Translations under genes and position numbers: made by a program
NCBI GenBank assembly: GCA_016795375.1
Contig: JAEUHJ010000101.1
Coordinates: 1 to 37,594 of the forward strand
Direction of reading: 5' to 3'
DNA length: 37,594 nucleotides
Source of the DNA: Verrucomicrobiaceae bacterium
Lineage (GTDB): Bacteria > Verrucomicrobiota > Verrucomicrobiia > Verrucomicrobiales > Verrucomicrobiaceae
Shown here: positions 8,486-15,985 of the stretch, in pieces
Numbering within the stretch: the stretch's first letter is position 1
Layout of the letters: every line of letters starts with the position of its first letter
Notes under the pieces: generated by a model
Database searches by the model: none
Told to the model about the DNA's origin: nothing
Seen by the model: the letters and a program-made list of their open reading frames with translations, nothing else

Positions 8486-8497
8486 TGCCCGCCTTTT
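8468..8497. terminator. Bidirectional rho-independent terminator
   Basis: Perfect 8-bp stem GGCGGGCA (8474-8481) and TGCCCGCC (8486-8493) with a GTGA tetraloop. A run of six A lies on its left and TTTT on its right, so each strand sees a hairpin followed by U residues. It sits between the converging mutarotase gene and L,D-transpeptidase gene. The loop and stem overlap the mutarotase stop codon and last three codons. Confidence 0.9.
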
Positions 8498-8527
8498 CCG
8501 AAAACGTGGCCCAGGCAACGCCATCCA

Positions 8528-9445
8528 TCACTGCACCGTCCCAGGCGCGGGAGGCGGATTCGCAGGCACGGCCGGCTTGATTTCCGTCGCAGGAATGGCG
8601 GGGGCGGGAGTTCCGGCAGGCGGAGTGACTCCTGGTGTCGGCGCCGGCAGCGGTGTTGGTGTCGTTCCGGCGGGCGTTGTCGCAGGCGTGGTGCCGGCGG
8701 CTGGTGGCGGCCCGTTCGGATCACCCGGAGGGAGGGCGGCGGCGGCAGCGGCCGCCTTTTCATCCGCACGCTTCTTCGCCGCGGCATACTTGGCCGCGTT
8801 GGCACTGGCCTTGGCGGCTGACTGCTTCAGGTAGGTCTGATAATCCGGTCCGTTGCCGGTGATCGTCACCGGCGTGCCGACGGTGGTGTGGGTGAAGAGG
8901 ATCGGCGCCATCTTCGACGGCAGGCGGATGCAGCCGTGCGAGGCGCGGCGGCCCGGCCGTGGAATCGGCCCGATGTGCATGCCCACGCCATCCCCCGTGA
9001 GACGCATGAAGTAGGTCATCTTCGCCGGCACGAATTTGCCGCCGGGCGGCAGCAGGTCGCGCCCCTGCTTGAAGTCAGAATTGACCAGGCCGCCCTTGGC
9101 ATCATAGCCCTTGCCGTAGAGGTTGGAGACCTTGTCCTTGATCTTCTCCATGACCTTGAACTCGCCGGTGGGTGTGGGGAAGCTCGGGATGCCGCTGGCC
9201 AGATATGTCCAGCCGACGACATCATTGCCGTTGTAGAGCGTGGCGCGCTGCACGTCCACATTGATGGCGATGCTGGTGATCGGCTTGTCGCCGCCAGTCC
9301 ATTCGCCAGGATATTTCCACTCCTCTTTCACCGGCTCTGGCGGTGGTTTGGGCTTTTTACGGAAGAGCTGGCATGAGGAGGCCAGCAGCATCGTGCCGAC
9401 GACCAGGCCGGCACGGATCAGGACAAAGGAGGGAGTGTGTTTCAC
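8528..9445 (-). CDS. L,D-transpeptidase (YkuD domain) lipoprotein with Pro/Ala-rich tail
   Basis: Predicted envelope enzyme that forms 3-3 peptidoglycan cross-links or attaches proteins to peptidoglycan. With the GTG at 9445 as start (305 residues), the N-terminus is a lipoprotein signal with lipobox LLASSC and Cys25 as the lipidated residue; a TTG at 9481 would lengthen it by 12 residues. The YkuD domain spans roughly residues 55-200 and carries the catalytic motif HIGPIPRPGRRASHGCIRL with Cys172. The last 90 or so residues are low-complexity Ala, then Pro/Gly/Thr repeats (TPAT, TPAG, PAPTPG), perhaps a wall-spanning or protein-binding segment. It converges on the mutarotase with a shared terminator. 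Confidence 0.9.
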   Translation of the reverse strand: MKHTPSFVLIRAGLVVGTMLLASSCQLFRKKPKPPPEPVKEEWKYPGEWTGGDKPITSIAINVDVQRATLYNGNDVVGWTYLASGIPSFPTPTGEFKVMEKIKDKVSNLYGKGYDAKGGLVNSDFKQGRDLLPPGGKFVPAKMTYFMRLTGDGVGMHIGPIPRPGRRASHGCIRLPSKMAPILFTHTTVGTPVTITGNGPDYQTYLKQSAAKASANAAKYAAAKKRADEKAAAAAAALPPGDPNGPPPAAGTTPATTPAGTTPTPLPAPTPGVTPPAGTPAPAIPATEIKPAVPANPPPAPGTVQ

Positions 9446-9496
9446 AGCGCCGATTCTAAGTGGCCTGTTTACACCGCTCAAGTCGAGTGTGGCAGA

Positions 9497-10156
9497 TTAT
9501 TTTCCGCAAAGATCGAACAAATCCGCAGGGCTGGAAATGATCGCGTCCGCCCCGTGCTCGCGCAACTCCGCCTCGCTGCGGAAGCCCCAGCGCACGCCGA
9601 CGGCCTTCATGCCACCACTCTTCGCAAAAGCCATGTCGATGCCTGAATCGCCCACATAGGCCAGTTCATCCATCTTCATGCCAAGAAACGCCGCCATCTC
9701 ATGCGCGCCCTCCGGCGCGGGCTTGCGCGGCACCTCCACGCGCTGGCCGAGGATGTGATCAAAGCACGTCTTGCCAAAGAAATGCTGCGTCATCGGCACG
9801 GTGAAACGATGCGCCTTGTTCGAGATCACACCCAGTTTCATTCCCCTGTCCTTCAATTCCGCCAGCACCTCAATGATGCCCGGATACGGCCGCGTCCGCG
9901 CATTCCACAGCATGTCGTAGTTCGCGCGATACTCCTCCACGCAGGTTTTGACCAGCTCCTCGCTGCGCACAGATTCCGGCAGCGACCGCTCGACCAGCTT
10001 CTCCATCCCGTCGCCCACCATCTGCTTGAATACGCCCAGTTCACAGCGCGGATGACCCCGCGCATCGAGCATGCGGTTGATCGACTCCGCGATGTCCGCG
10101 AGCGAGTCGATCAAGGTGCCGTCGAGGTCGAAGATGAAGGCTTTGAGGGCGGTCAT
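9497..10156 (-). CDS. gph: HAD-superfamily phosphatase, phosphoglycolate phosphatase-like
   Basis: Cytosolic HAD hydrolase of 219 residues, probably dephosphorylating 2-phosphoglycolate. Motif I is FDLDGTL with Asp10 and Asp12, motif II is GVISNKAHR, motif III is the Lys in RKPAPEGA, and motif IV is YVGDSGIDMAFA. The helical cap segment between about residues 17 and 85 fits the Gph/PGMB subfamily. The ATG at 10156 is the clear start. The upstream neighbour is the divergently oriented DNA methyltransferase. Substrate specificity within this subfamily cannot be read from the motifs, so a sugar-phosphate phosphatase remains possible. Confidence 0.85.
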   Translation of the reverse strand: MTALKAFIFDLDGTLIDSLADIAESINRMLDARGHPRCELGVFKQMVGDGMEKLVERSLPESVRSEELVKTCVEEYRANYDMLWNARTRPYPGIIEVLAELKDRGMKLGVISNKAHRFTVPMTQHFFGKTCFDHILGQRVEVPRKPAPEGAHEMAAFLGMKMDELAYVGDSGIDMAFAKSGGMKAVGVRWGFRSEAELREHGADAIISSPADLFDLCGK

Positions 10157-10296
10157 TCATTTCACCTCGCCCAACTCTGCCGTTCATTCAAGTCTTGCCA
10201 TCTGTTGAAGGCGTTGCTGGACCGGACCGGGAGAGCGCACGCTCACAAACAAAGCTGATGGACGAACACTTTCCCCTCTGTAAACATCACTCGAGC

Positions 10297-11433
10297 ATGA
10301 AGACGCGTCCCAGAATCAAACAGCCGCAGATTCACGAAAGAGAAGACGGCGGAAATGTGCTGCGAGAGGATATAACACCCTATTTTGCATCCTCTCATCC
10401 TGTGACTCAAAGTGCGAGCGGAACCCTTCAAGCAGCAAGCCACCTATTCGCCAGATCGTTGTTTCGCCGGGATGAATGCGCCATTCACTCAGGTGACGTG
10501 CTCGACCTGTACGCTCAGTGGAAGCCGCCGACAGTGATCGTCTCGGATGGTGCCTACGGGCTTGGGAGCTTTCCTGGCGATCCTCCAACCATCGCCGGAC
10601 TTGTCGAGTGGTATCGCCCGCATGTGAGAGCTTGGACACAACATGCTTTGCCTGAGACGACCCTGTGGTTTTGGAATTCCGAACTCGGCTGGGCGACTGT
10701 TCATCCTCTGCTCGTCGAAGCAGGCTGGGAATTTCGCAACTGCCATGTCTGGGACAAAGGCATCGCCCACATCGCCGGCAACGCGAACACCAGGACCTTG
10801 CGGAAATTTCCCGTCACCACAGAAGTCTGCGTGCAGTATGTGAAAAAGACATTCTTTGAGGCGCAAGGCATGCGAATGTCGATGCAGGAATGGCTCCGCC
10901 ATGAATGGATTCGGGCGGGACTGCCGCTTTGGAAAACCAATGACGCCTGCGGCGTGAAGAACGCGGCAACCCGCAAATACTTTACCGCTGACCATCTCTG
11001 GTATTTCCCGCCGCCAGACGCGTTTGACGCCCTCGTCCGCTACGCCAACGAACATGGGCGGCGCGACGGACGACCTTACTTCTCCCGTGATGGGCGTCGT
11101 CCCATGACCGGCGGAGAGTGGTCAACGATGCGCGCCAAGTTTGTCTGCGATGCCGGGATCACCAACGTATGGACAGAACCGGCAGTCCGCGGGATAGAGC
11201 GGCTAAAGGCCAGAAATCAATGTATCCATATGAATCAAAAGCCGCTCAAGCTGCTGGAGATGATCATCCACGCATCTTCGGACGAGCTCGACGTGGTATG
11301 GGAGCCTTTCGGCGGTCTTTGCTCCGGCACCATTGCAGCCCACAAACTCAACAGACGAAGCTTCGCTGCCGAGTGCGTGCCGGAGTTCTACAACATCGCC
11401 GTCAAACGACTGGAAAATTACGATGTCTTCTGA
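10297..11433 (+). CDS. DNA methyltransferase, beta motif order, with variant catalytic motif
   Basis: Predicted N6-adenine or N4-cytosine DNA methyltransferase of a type II restriction-modification system. The target-base site comes first: VIVSDGAYGLG (motif IV, residues 81-90) replaces the usual (D/N/S)PP(Y/W/F). A target recognition region of about 200 residues follows, then HMNQKPLKLLE (like the HxTQKP motif, 311-321) and the AdoMet site WEPFGGLCSGT (motif I, 335-345) at the C-terminus. This is the beta-class order. The start is uncertain: ATG at 10297 is chosen, but ATG at 10258 and TTG at 10195 are in frame. Its last 11 bases overlap the start of a PD-(D/E)XK nuclease. The DNA around its start is less GC-rich than the flanks, which hints at transfer. 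Confidence 0.8.
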   Translation: MKTRPRIKQPQIHEREDGGNVLREDITPYFASSHPVTQSASGTLQAASHLFARSLFRRDECAIHSGDVLDLYAQWKPPTVIVSDGAYGLGSFPGDPPTIAGLVEWYRPHVRAWTQHALPETTLWFWNSELGWATVHPLLVEAGWEFRNCHVWDKGIAHIAGNANTRTLRKFPVTTEVCVQYVKKTFFEAQGMRMSMQEWLRHEWIRAGLPLWKTNDACGVKNAATRKYFTADHLWYFPPPDAFDALVRYANEHGRRDGRPYFSRDGRRPMTGGEWSTMRAKFVCDAGITNVWTEPAVRGIERLKARNQCIHMNQKPLKLLEMIIHASSDELDVVWEPFGGLCSGTIAAHKLNRRSFAAECVPEFYNIAVKRLENYDVF

Positions 11434-12340
11434 ACCTTCCCCTCCTGCACGGCCTGTCGTAAACTCCCAATGGCCGCACCGTGAGCTGTATCTCCGGGTC
11501 CGGGATGCCATTGCGACGTTGCCCTTGTATTTTCGCACGCAAACGGTCATTGAAGGCATTTCAGCCGTGGACATTTTCACGCTGAATTCGGCTCTGGGAG
11601 CGACGATTGAAAACCAAGTCGTGGCCACCCTCAATCAAATGCGTCCAACATGGGATCCCGGTGGATCGTATGCACAGTATTCTTTCATGCGCCAAGCCCA
11701 GACCTTCCCGGATGTGTTGCTCAAACGCGTTGGAGAATCGGGTGAATCCGAAGTCATCCTCGGCATAGAACTCAAGGGCTGGTATTTGCTCGCCAAGGAA
11801 GCCGAGCCAAGCTTTCGCTTCACCGTGACACCTGAGGCTTGCGCCGCGCATGACTTGATCGTGGTCGTTCCATGGGCGCTGAGCAACGTGATCGCCGGCT
11901 CGCCCATGGCATTCTTTCCGTTCATCGAGTCTTCGCGGTATGCCGCCGAATACCGGAATTATCATTGGCGACACCTTCGTGAAGCCAAAGGTGACACTGG
12001 CATCAAATCACCTGCCGGCGTTTCGCCCTACCCGAAGAAGGCTGACATGATCGCGGATGTTCCGTTGTCAGATGCCGGCGGCAACTTTGGCCGGTTCGCC
12101 AGGACTGGCATCATGGACTCCTATCTCGCACAGGCGAAACAAGAGCTGCTGGCGGGGATTCGCGCCGAGCATTGGCTTGGCTTCTTCAAGGCGTTTCAAG
12201 ACCAGCGGGACCGAAGTGCCATCAACATGGAAATCGAGAGGTTGCGTCGCAGACTTTGCGACAGCAGTGCCGCGCCGGACGAAAAGAGCCATATGGCGTT
12301 GACGATTCTCGCAGGTCTGGAAAAACTTCTGGCTGAATAA
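11423..12340 (+). CDS. Predicted PD-(D/E)XK restriction endonuclease
   Basis: A 305-residue protein whose ATG lies inside the 3' end of the methyltransferase gene (11-base overlap, different frame). A PD-(D/E)XK nuclease core can be read: FPDVLL (Pro96, Asp97), 18 residues on IELKGW (Glu116, Lys118), then the strand HDLIVVVPWAL. Preceding it is a helical region with IENQVVATLNQMR, and ahead of the core a YSFMRQAQTF segment. No other domain is recognised, and the recognition sequence cannot be predicted. Pairing with a DNA methyltransferase is the main argument for restriction function. There is no adjacent controller protein. The frame upstream of 11423 is an extension in the methyltransferase and is not used. 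Confidence 0.75.
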   Translation: MSSEPSPPARPVVNSQWPHRELYLRVRDAIATLPLYFRTQTVIEGISAVDIFTLNSALGATIENQVVATLNQMRPTWDPGGSYAQYSFMRQAQTFPDVLLKRVGESGESEVILGIELKGWYLLAKEAEPSFRFTVTPEACAAHDLIVVVPWALSNVIAGSPMAFFPFIESSRYAAEYRNYHWRHLREAKGDTGIKSPAGVSPYPKKADMIADVPLSDAGGNFGRFARTGIMDSYLAQAKQELLAGIRAEHWLGFFKAFQDQRDRSAINMEIERLRRRLCDSSAAPDEKSHMALTILAGLEKLLAE

Positions 12341-12409
12341 ACCTGGATTTAAGCATTGGATAGCGCTCGAAATCATTGCGCCGCCGTAAATGTGAAGCAG
12401 GAAACCCCC

Positions 12410-13207
12410 ATGCTCACCGATTATCACACCCACACACCGCTCTGCCTGCACGCGGAGGGGAATCCGGTCGATTATGCGCGGCATGCGCGGAAGATCGGCC
12501 TCGCGGAGATCGGCCTTTCGGACCACAACCCGATGCCGGATCACTTTGACGACTGGCGGATGCCGCTCTCCGACCTGCCGCGCTACTTCGAACTCGTGCA
12601 GGAGGCCCGCGAGGCGCTGCCGGACTTCCCCATCCGCCTCGCCCTCGAATGCGACCACATCGACGGCCATCAGAAGTGGATCGACGAGACCGCCGGCATG
12701 GCGGACTGGGATTACCTCATCGGCAGCGTGCATTACATCCACGACGGCATCGCCGTGGACGACCCGAAGCACGTCTCCCGCTGGAAAACCGCCGCCGACA
12801 TCGAGCACATGTGGGGCATGTATTGGAAGCTCTACGAGCAGATGATCCGCACGCGGCAGTTCGACTTCCACGCGCACCCCGACCTGGCGAAACGCTTCGG
12901 CCTGCGGCCTGCGGGTGATCTGCGCCCTTACTACGAACCGGTCATCGACGCCCTGGTTGACACGAACGGCATCCTGGAGGTCAGCACCGCCGGCCTGCGC
13001 AAGGACGTGCGCGAAATCTACCCCGCCCGCGAGATGCTGGAGATGGCCTTCGACGCGCAGGTGCCCGTCGTGATCAATTCCGACGCGCATACGCCCGCCG
13101 ATGTCGGTGCGGACTTCGGCAAGGCCCTCGAACTCGTCCGCAGCGTCGGTTACACCACCACCGTGCGTTTTGAAAAACGTCGGCGCAAAATCGTGCCGCT
13201 GCCCTGA
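12410..13207 (+). CDS. PHP-family phosphatase, histidinol-phosphatase type
   Basis: Trinuclear-metal PHP phosphatase, probably hydrolysing histidinol phosphate in histidine synthesis. The start at 12410 places DYHTHTPLC at the N-terminus (metal-binding HxH). Other ligands are in LSDHNPMPD, LALECDHID (Glu), LIGSVHYIH, DFHAHPDLAKRF and VINSDAHTP, the full PHP set. A length of 265 residues matches the HisK/HisJ-type enzymes. An upstream in-frame start at 12356 would add 18 non-conserved residues. No other his genes are in the window, so the histidine role is by family similarity. It follows the nuclease gene with a 69-base gap. Confidence 0.85.
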   Translation: MLTDYHTHTPLCLHAEGNPVDYARHARKIGLAEIGLSDHNPMPDHFDDWRMPLSDLPRYFELVQEAREALPDFPIRLALECDHIDGHQKWIDETAGMADWDYLIGSVHYIHDGIAVDDPKHVSRWKTAADIEHMWGMYWKLYEQMIRTRQFDFHAHPDLAKRFGLRPAGDLRPYYEPVIDALVDTNGILEVSTAGLRKDVREIYPAREMLEMAFDAQVPVVINSDAHTPADVGADFGKALELVRSVGYTTTVRFEKRRRKIVPLP

Positions 13208-13273
13208 GCGGCCGTCCGGTTTATTCCGTCATTCGGGCTTACTCACTCGTCACTCTCCCGTTACTCCTGCCTC

Positions 13274-14269
13274 ATGCTTCGCATCCTTGTGTTCCTGTTC
13301 TTCGCGGTCACGGCATCCGCTTTCGAGCGGCTGGCTGCGGAACGCGCCCAGGCGCTGGCCGCCTTTTCCGCCGCGCATGGCGGTCATGCGCTGCTGATCA
13401 AACAGAACGGCAAAATCATCCACGAGTCCTACACGAACGGCCACACGAAGCGCGAACCACACCGCATCTACAGCGGCACCAAGGCGTTCTGGTGCCTGAC
13501 GGCGTTCACGGCGGAGAAGGACGGACTTTTTCACCTGGATGACCGCGTGGCCGGCATCATCACGGAATGGCAGGACGACAAGCGCAGGAGCAGGATCACC
13601 ATCCGGCAGCTCCTCGACTTCAGCAGCGGCATGGAGCCGCTGTTCGCTCTGCATGAGAACGACTTCAAAGACCGCGCCGCCTCGGCGCTGAAAGCCGCGC
13701 TTGTCGGCACCACGGGAAAATCATTCATCTACGGCCCTGCGGCCCTGCAAGTGTATCACGAGCTGCTCGCACGCAGGCTGCGTGACCAGAAAACGACCCC
13801 CACACGCTATCTGGAGCGCAAAGTGCTCGGCCCGCTCGGTTTCGGCGCGCAGCGTTACCTGCCTGACCAGCACGGCGCGCCGCTGCTCGCCTCGGGATTC
13901 ATGCAGACCGCCCGCCAGTGGTCCGAGCTCGGAACCTGGCTGCTCAAGCACGAGGAAATCACCGCCGCGCTCAAAACCAGCGCCGCCAACCGCGCCTACG
14001 GCTTCGGCTTCTGGAACAACCATGCCGTGGAAAACAAATCCGCCCGCGAGGTCGATGTGGAGTCCATGCTCGACAAAAAATGGCACTCGCAGTCCTGGCG
14101 CGGCGCCTGCCTCTGCCGTTCCGCCCCCGCCGATCTGCTCGCCTGCATCGGCTCCTACGGCCAGCGTCTCTACATCGTGCCGTCACGGAAGCTCGTCATC
14201 GTGCGCCTGGCGAAGGATTCAAAACCAGATGACGCGCACATGTTGAGGCTGTTGTTTTCAATATCCTGA
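13274..14269 (+). CDS. Secreted serine hydrolase, beta-lactamase (class C-like) fold
   Basis: Predicted exported serine hydrolase of 331 residues. Signal peptide MLRILVFLFFAVTASA; then the S-x-x-K motif IYSGTKAFW with Ser67 and Lys70, typical of penicillin-binding proteins, class C beta-lactamases and related esterases. The conserved helix ITIRQLLDFSSGMEP follows, and YGPAALQVY may stand for the YxN motif. The C-terminal strand RLYIVPSRKLVIVRL is the usual final beta-hairpin, with no clear KTG. Function may be an esterase or D-aminopeptidase-like activity rather than antibiotic resistance. Its 3' end converges on the toxin gene with two bases between the stop codons. Confidence 0.8.
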   Translation: MLRILVFLFFAVTASAFERLAAERAQALAAFSAAHGGHALLIKQNGKIIHESYTNGHTKREPHRIYSGTKAFWCLTAFTAEKDGLFHLDDRVAGIITEWQDDKRRSRITIRQLLDFSSGMEPLFALHENDFKDRAASALKAALVGTTGKSFIYGPAALQVYHELLARRLRDQKTTPTRYLERKVLGPLGFGAQRYLPDQHGAPLLASGFMQTARQWSELGTWLLKHEEITAALKTSAANRAYGFGFWNNHAVENKSAREVDVESMLDKKWHSQSWRGACLCRSAPADLLACIGSYGQRLYIVPSRKLVIVRLAKDSKPDDAHMLRLLFSIS

Positions 14270-14271
14270 AC

Positions 14272-14571
14272 TTACTTCCTTCCCACTCCGAAACTCGGAT
14301 GCCGTTTCTCATGACGCAGGCAGACGATCCGCACGGCGTCTGGCCTGATCTCAAACAATAGGTCATACGGGAAACGTTTGAGCTTCACCCGCCGGATCGT
14401 CTGCGACCTGAACCAGAAGGCAAACCCCTCCGGATGTCCGGCTACCTGCGCCACCGCCTCTGAAAACTTGGCGTAAAAGTCGTCTCCCAATCCTGGGCTT
14501 TGCTCCTCATACCACCGGACAGCCTCATCTACCTCGCCCTGTACCCGGATGTGAAAACGCAGCCTTCTCAT
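14272..14571 (-). CDS. ParE/RelE-superfamily toxin
   Basis: A 99-residue small basic protein of the ParE/RelE toxin fold. RFHIRVQGEVDEAVRWYEEQSPGLGDDFY is the typical start of this family, followed by a helix and the strands RVKLKRFPYDLLFEI and VRIVCLRHEKRHPSFG. This layout fits the ParE-like group that targets gyrase or, less likely, mRNA at the ribosome. The antitoxin gene lies directly upstream and overlaps by 4 bases (ATGA), the usual antitoxin-first order with coupled translation. Both genes are intact. The toxic activity itself is inference from the family. Confidence 0.85.
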   Translation of the reverse strand: MRRLRFHIRVQGEVDEAVRWYEEQSPGLGDDFYAKFSEAVAQVAGHPEGFAFWFRSQTIRRVKLKRFPYDLLFEIRPDAVRIVCLRHEKRHPSFGVGRK

Positions 14572-14798
14572 GCCTTGCGGCGGTTGATCTCAAGACCCGC
14601 CATGAACTCCTCGTACGACAAAGCAATGGCGGGATCGGCATCCATCTCAGCCGAGCGCCGTTCTGCTTCCTTCAACCAGGCTTCATCCACCGCCTGCTGC
14701 CAGTTTTCAGGGACACTGGCATACAGCTTGTCCGCCAGGGCGATGCGCTCTGCCATGGGCAACGCAAACAGGGCTTGGGTCAAGGTGGCCGTGCTCAT
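14568..14798 (-). CDS. Antitoxin of the addiction-module (PF09720-like) family
   Basis: A 76-residue acidic protein, MSTATLTQALFALPMAERIALADKL..., matching the small antitoxins that pair with ParE/RelE-like toxins. Typical features are the N-terminal LPMAERIALADKLYASVPE motif, a central charged helix (LKEAERRSAEMDADP) and the C-terminal SYEEFMAGL before a basic end. It probably binds and neutralises the toxin encoded next and may autoregulate the pair. Stop and toxin start overlap as ATGA. A 12-bp perfect hairpin lies about 55-85 bases upstream of its start. Confidence 0.82.
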   Translation of the reverse strand: MSTATLTQALFALPMAERIALADKLYASVPENWQQAVDEAWLKEAERRSAEMDADPAIALSYEEFMAGLEINRRKA

Positions 14799-14853
14799 GC
14801 TTGCATCATCCCAAAACTCCCGTCAAAATCCACCGCTATGTTCGGCTCTGGTG

Positions 14854-14883
14854 CTCAGCAGTCGGTGATAGCCGACTGCTGAG
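14854..14883. repeat. Perfect 12-bp inverted repeat (hairpin)
   Basis: CTCAGCAGTCGG (14854-14865) and CCGACTGCTGAG (14872-14883) form a perfect stem around a 6-base loop. It lies between the end of the small exported-protein gene at 14914 and the start of the antitoxin gene at 14798, all on the minus strand. No T-tract follows on either strand. It may be a terminator or processing hairpin for the upstream pair, or an operator for the toxin-antitoxin genes. Confidence 0.6.
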
Positions 14884-14913
14884 ACCGTTACTTCAGGAAC
14901 TTCGGTGATTGCT

Positions 14914-15396
14914 TCATGGCTCTCCATACTTCCCTGAGAGTGACTCAGAGAGTTGATCGTAGATTGGGAGTTGTTTTTTAAGCTTAAATGCTTCGCTGAT
15001 GATCTCGGTTGCTTTGGCTGGTGCGTTCGCGATGCCTTTAGACGTCAGCGCTTTCAAAATCGCGGCATAGTCGAGATTTTTGATCACTCCCATGTAATCG
15101 GTTCCTGCGTCTCTGTGAATTCCAAGTTCAGCACAAAATGAGGCAAGCTTAGAGCTGATGGCGACATAACTGGCAACATCGGGATCGGTGATCGCCTTCA
15201 AATCAATCTGATCAATCAGGAGTTTCGCCCCCTCAAAGGTTTTGGCAGAGGCAGCCCTGGAAGCGCGATGATAGGCGTCTTTGTTTGGATCAACAACTTG
15301 AGCTGGCTTTTGCGTCGCCTCTCCAGTTTTGTCCTGCGCGGGAACTTGGACCGCCAAACATGCCATCGTGAGAAATAATAGAGCGGTGCTTTTCAT
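14914..15396 (-). CDS. Small exported protein of unknown function
   Basis: A 160-residue protein with an N-terminal signal peptide (MKSTALLFLTMACLAVQVPAQ). The rest is Ala/Lys-rich and probably helical, with no recognised motif or conserved cysteine pair. The composition and AT-richer DNA resemble the small upstream gene, whose stop overlaps its ATG by 4 bases (ATGA), so the two should be made together. I do not recognise a family. A role at the envelope is the only inference possible. Confidence 0.65.
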   Translation of the reverse strand: MKSTALLFLTMACLAVQVPAQDKTGEATQKPAQVVDPNKDAYHRASRAASAKTFEGAKLLIDQIDLKAITDPDVASYVAISSKLASFCAELGIHRDAGTDYMGVIKNLDYAAILKALTSKGIANAPAKATEIISEAFKLKKQLPIYDQLSESLSGKYGEP

Positions 15397-15581
15397 GGTT
15401 TGTTAGTTTCGAGTTTCTTGATCTTGTTATGCTGACGAAAGACAATCACCAGGAGCGCGAGGGTGAATAGCGGCCAGAGGACACAAAAAATCCAGACATT
15501 GACCGTCTCGTAGCTCACGCCCAAAACACTGGCGAGCCAGACGAGAACTTGAACACAGATATCGAACGAGGTTTGGATCAT
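15393..15581 (-). CDS. Small membrane protein of unknown function
   Basis: A 62-residue protein with two hydrophobic segments (about residues 6-22 and 26-48), ending in a basic, polar tail (RQHNKIKKLETNKP). It is translationally coupled (ATGA) to the exported 160-residue protein downstream. No family is recognised. The pair lies in an AT-richer stretch between the toxin-antitoxin module and a small XRE regulator, which together look like an accessory segment. Confidence 0.55.
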   Translation of the reverse strand: MIQTSFDICVQVLVWLASVLGVSYETVNVWIFCVLWPLFTLALLVIVFRQHNKIKKLETNKP

Positions 15582-15661
15582 GCATGTGGCTTGCCTGCGT
15601 TTGGAGCGAGCGGGGATCTTCCGACGTAACTATAACCAGGTAATCCAGTCAATATCAATTT

Positions 15662-15678
15662 ACGCCCCAATGGGGCGT
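15662..15678. promoter_or_regulatory. Palindrome upstream of the XRE gene, possible operator
   Basis: ACGCCCC (15662-15668) and GGGGCGT (15672-15678) form a perfect inverted repeat with an AAT spacer, 24 bases before the GTG start of the XRE-type regulator. Position and size suit an autoregulatory operator, but binding is inference. Confidence 0.35.
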
Positions 15679-15702
15679 TCCGCGTTCTGAGAATGCTGCT
15701 TC

Positions 15703-15936
15703 GTGTGGCGGGTGCCACAATCCCGTGCAGAACAAGCAGCCCTGAAGCGCCTCGGCGCTGCGGTGAGGCGTGAGCGGAATGCGCGGGAGATGACGCAGGA
15801 GCGGCTGGCGGAGCTGACCGGCCTGCACCTGCGTTCGCTGCAAAAGATCGAGGCGGGCGACATCAACGTGCTCATCACGACCGTTCAACGCATTCAAAAG
15901 GCGCTCGACTGCCCATGGCCGAGCCTGATGGAGTGA
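15703..15936 (+). CDS. Small XRE-family helix-turn-helix regulator
   Basis: A 77-residue protein made of little more than one XRE/Cro-type helix-turn-helix domain: LGAAVRRERNAREMTQERLAELTGLHLRSLQKIEAGDINV, with the recognition helix at LHLRSLQKIE, and the closing helix TTVQRIQKALDCPWPSL. An upstream stop at 15688 limits the start to GTG at 15703 or 15712; no good ribosome binding site is visible. It could control the nearby divergent small genes or the permease unit, or be a solo remnant of a larger element. A palindrome lies just upstream. Confidence 0.75.
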   Translation: MWRVPQSRAEQAALKRLGAAVRRERNAREMTQERLAELTGLHLRSLQKIEAGDINVLITTVQRIQKALDCPWPSLME

Positions 15937-15985
15937 AAGGAATCAAGCTGTGGTGGTATTCTTGCCGCACAGGACAAATCCCCAG

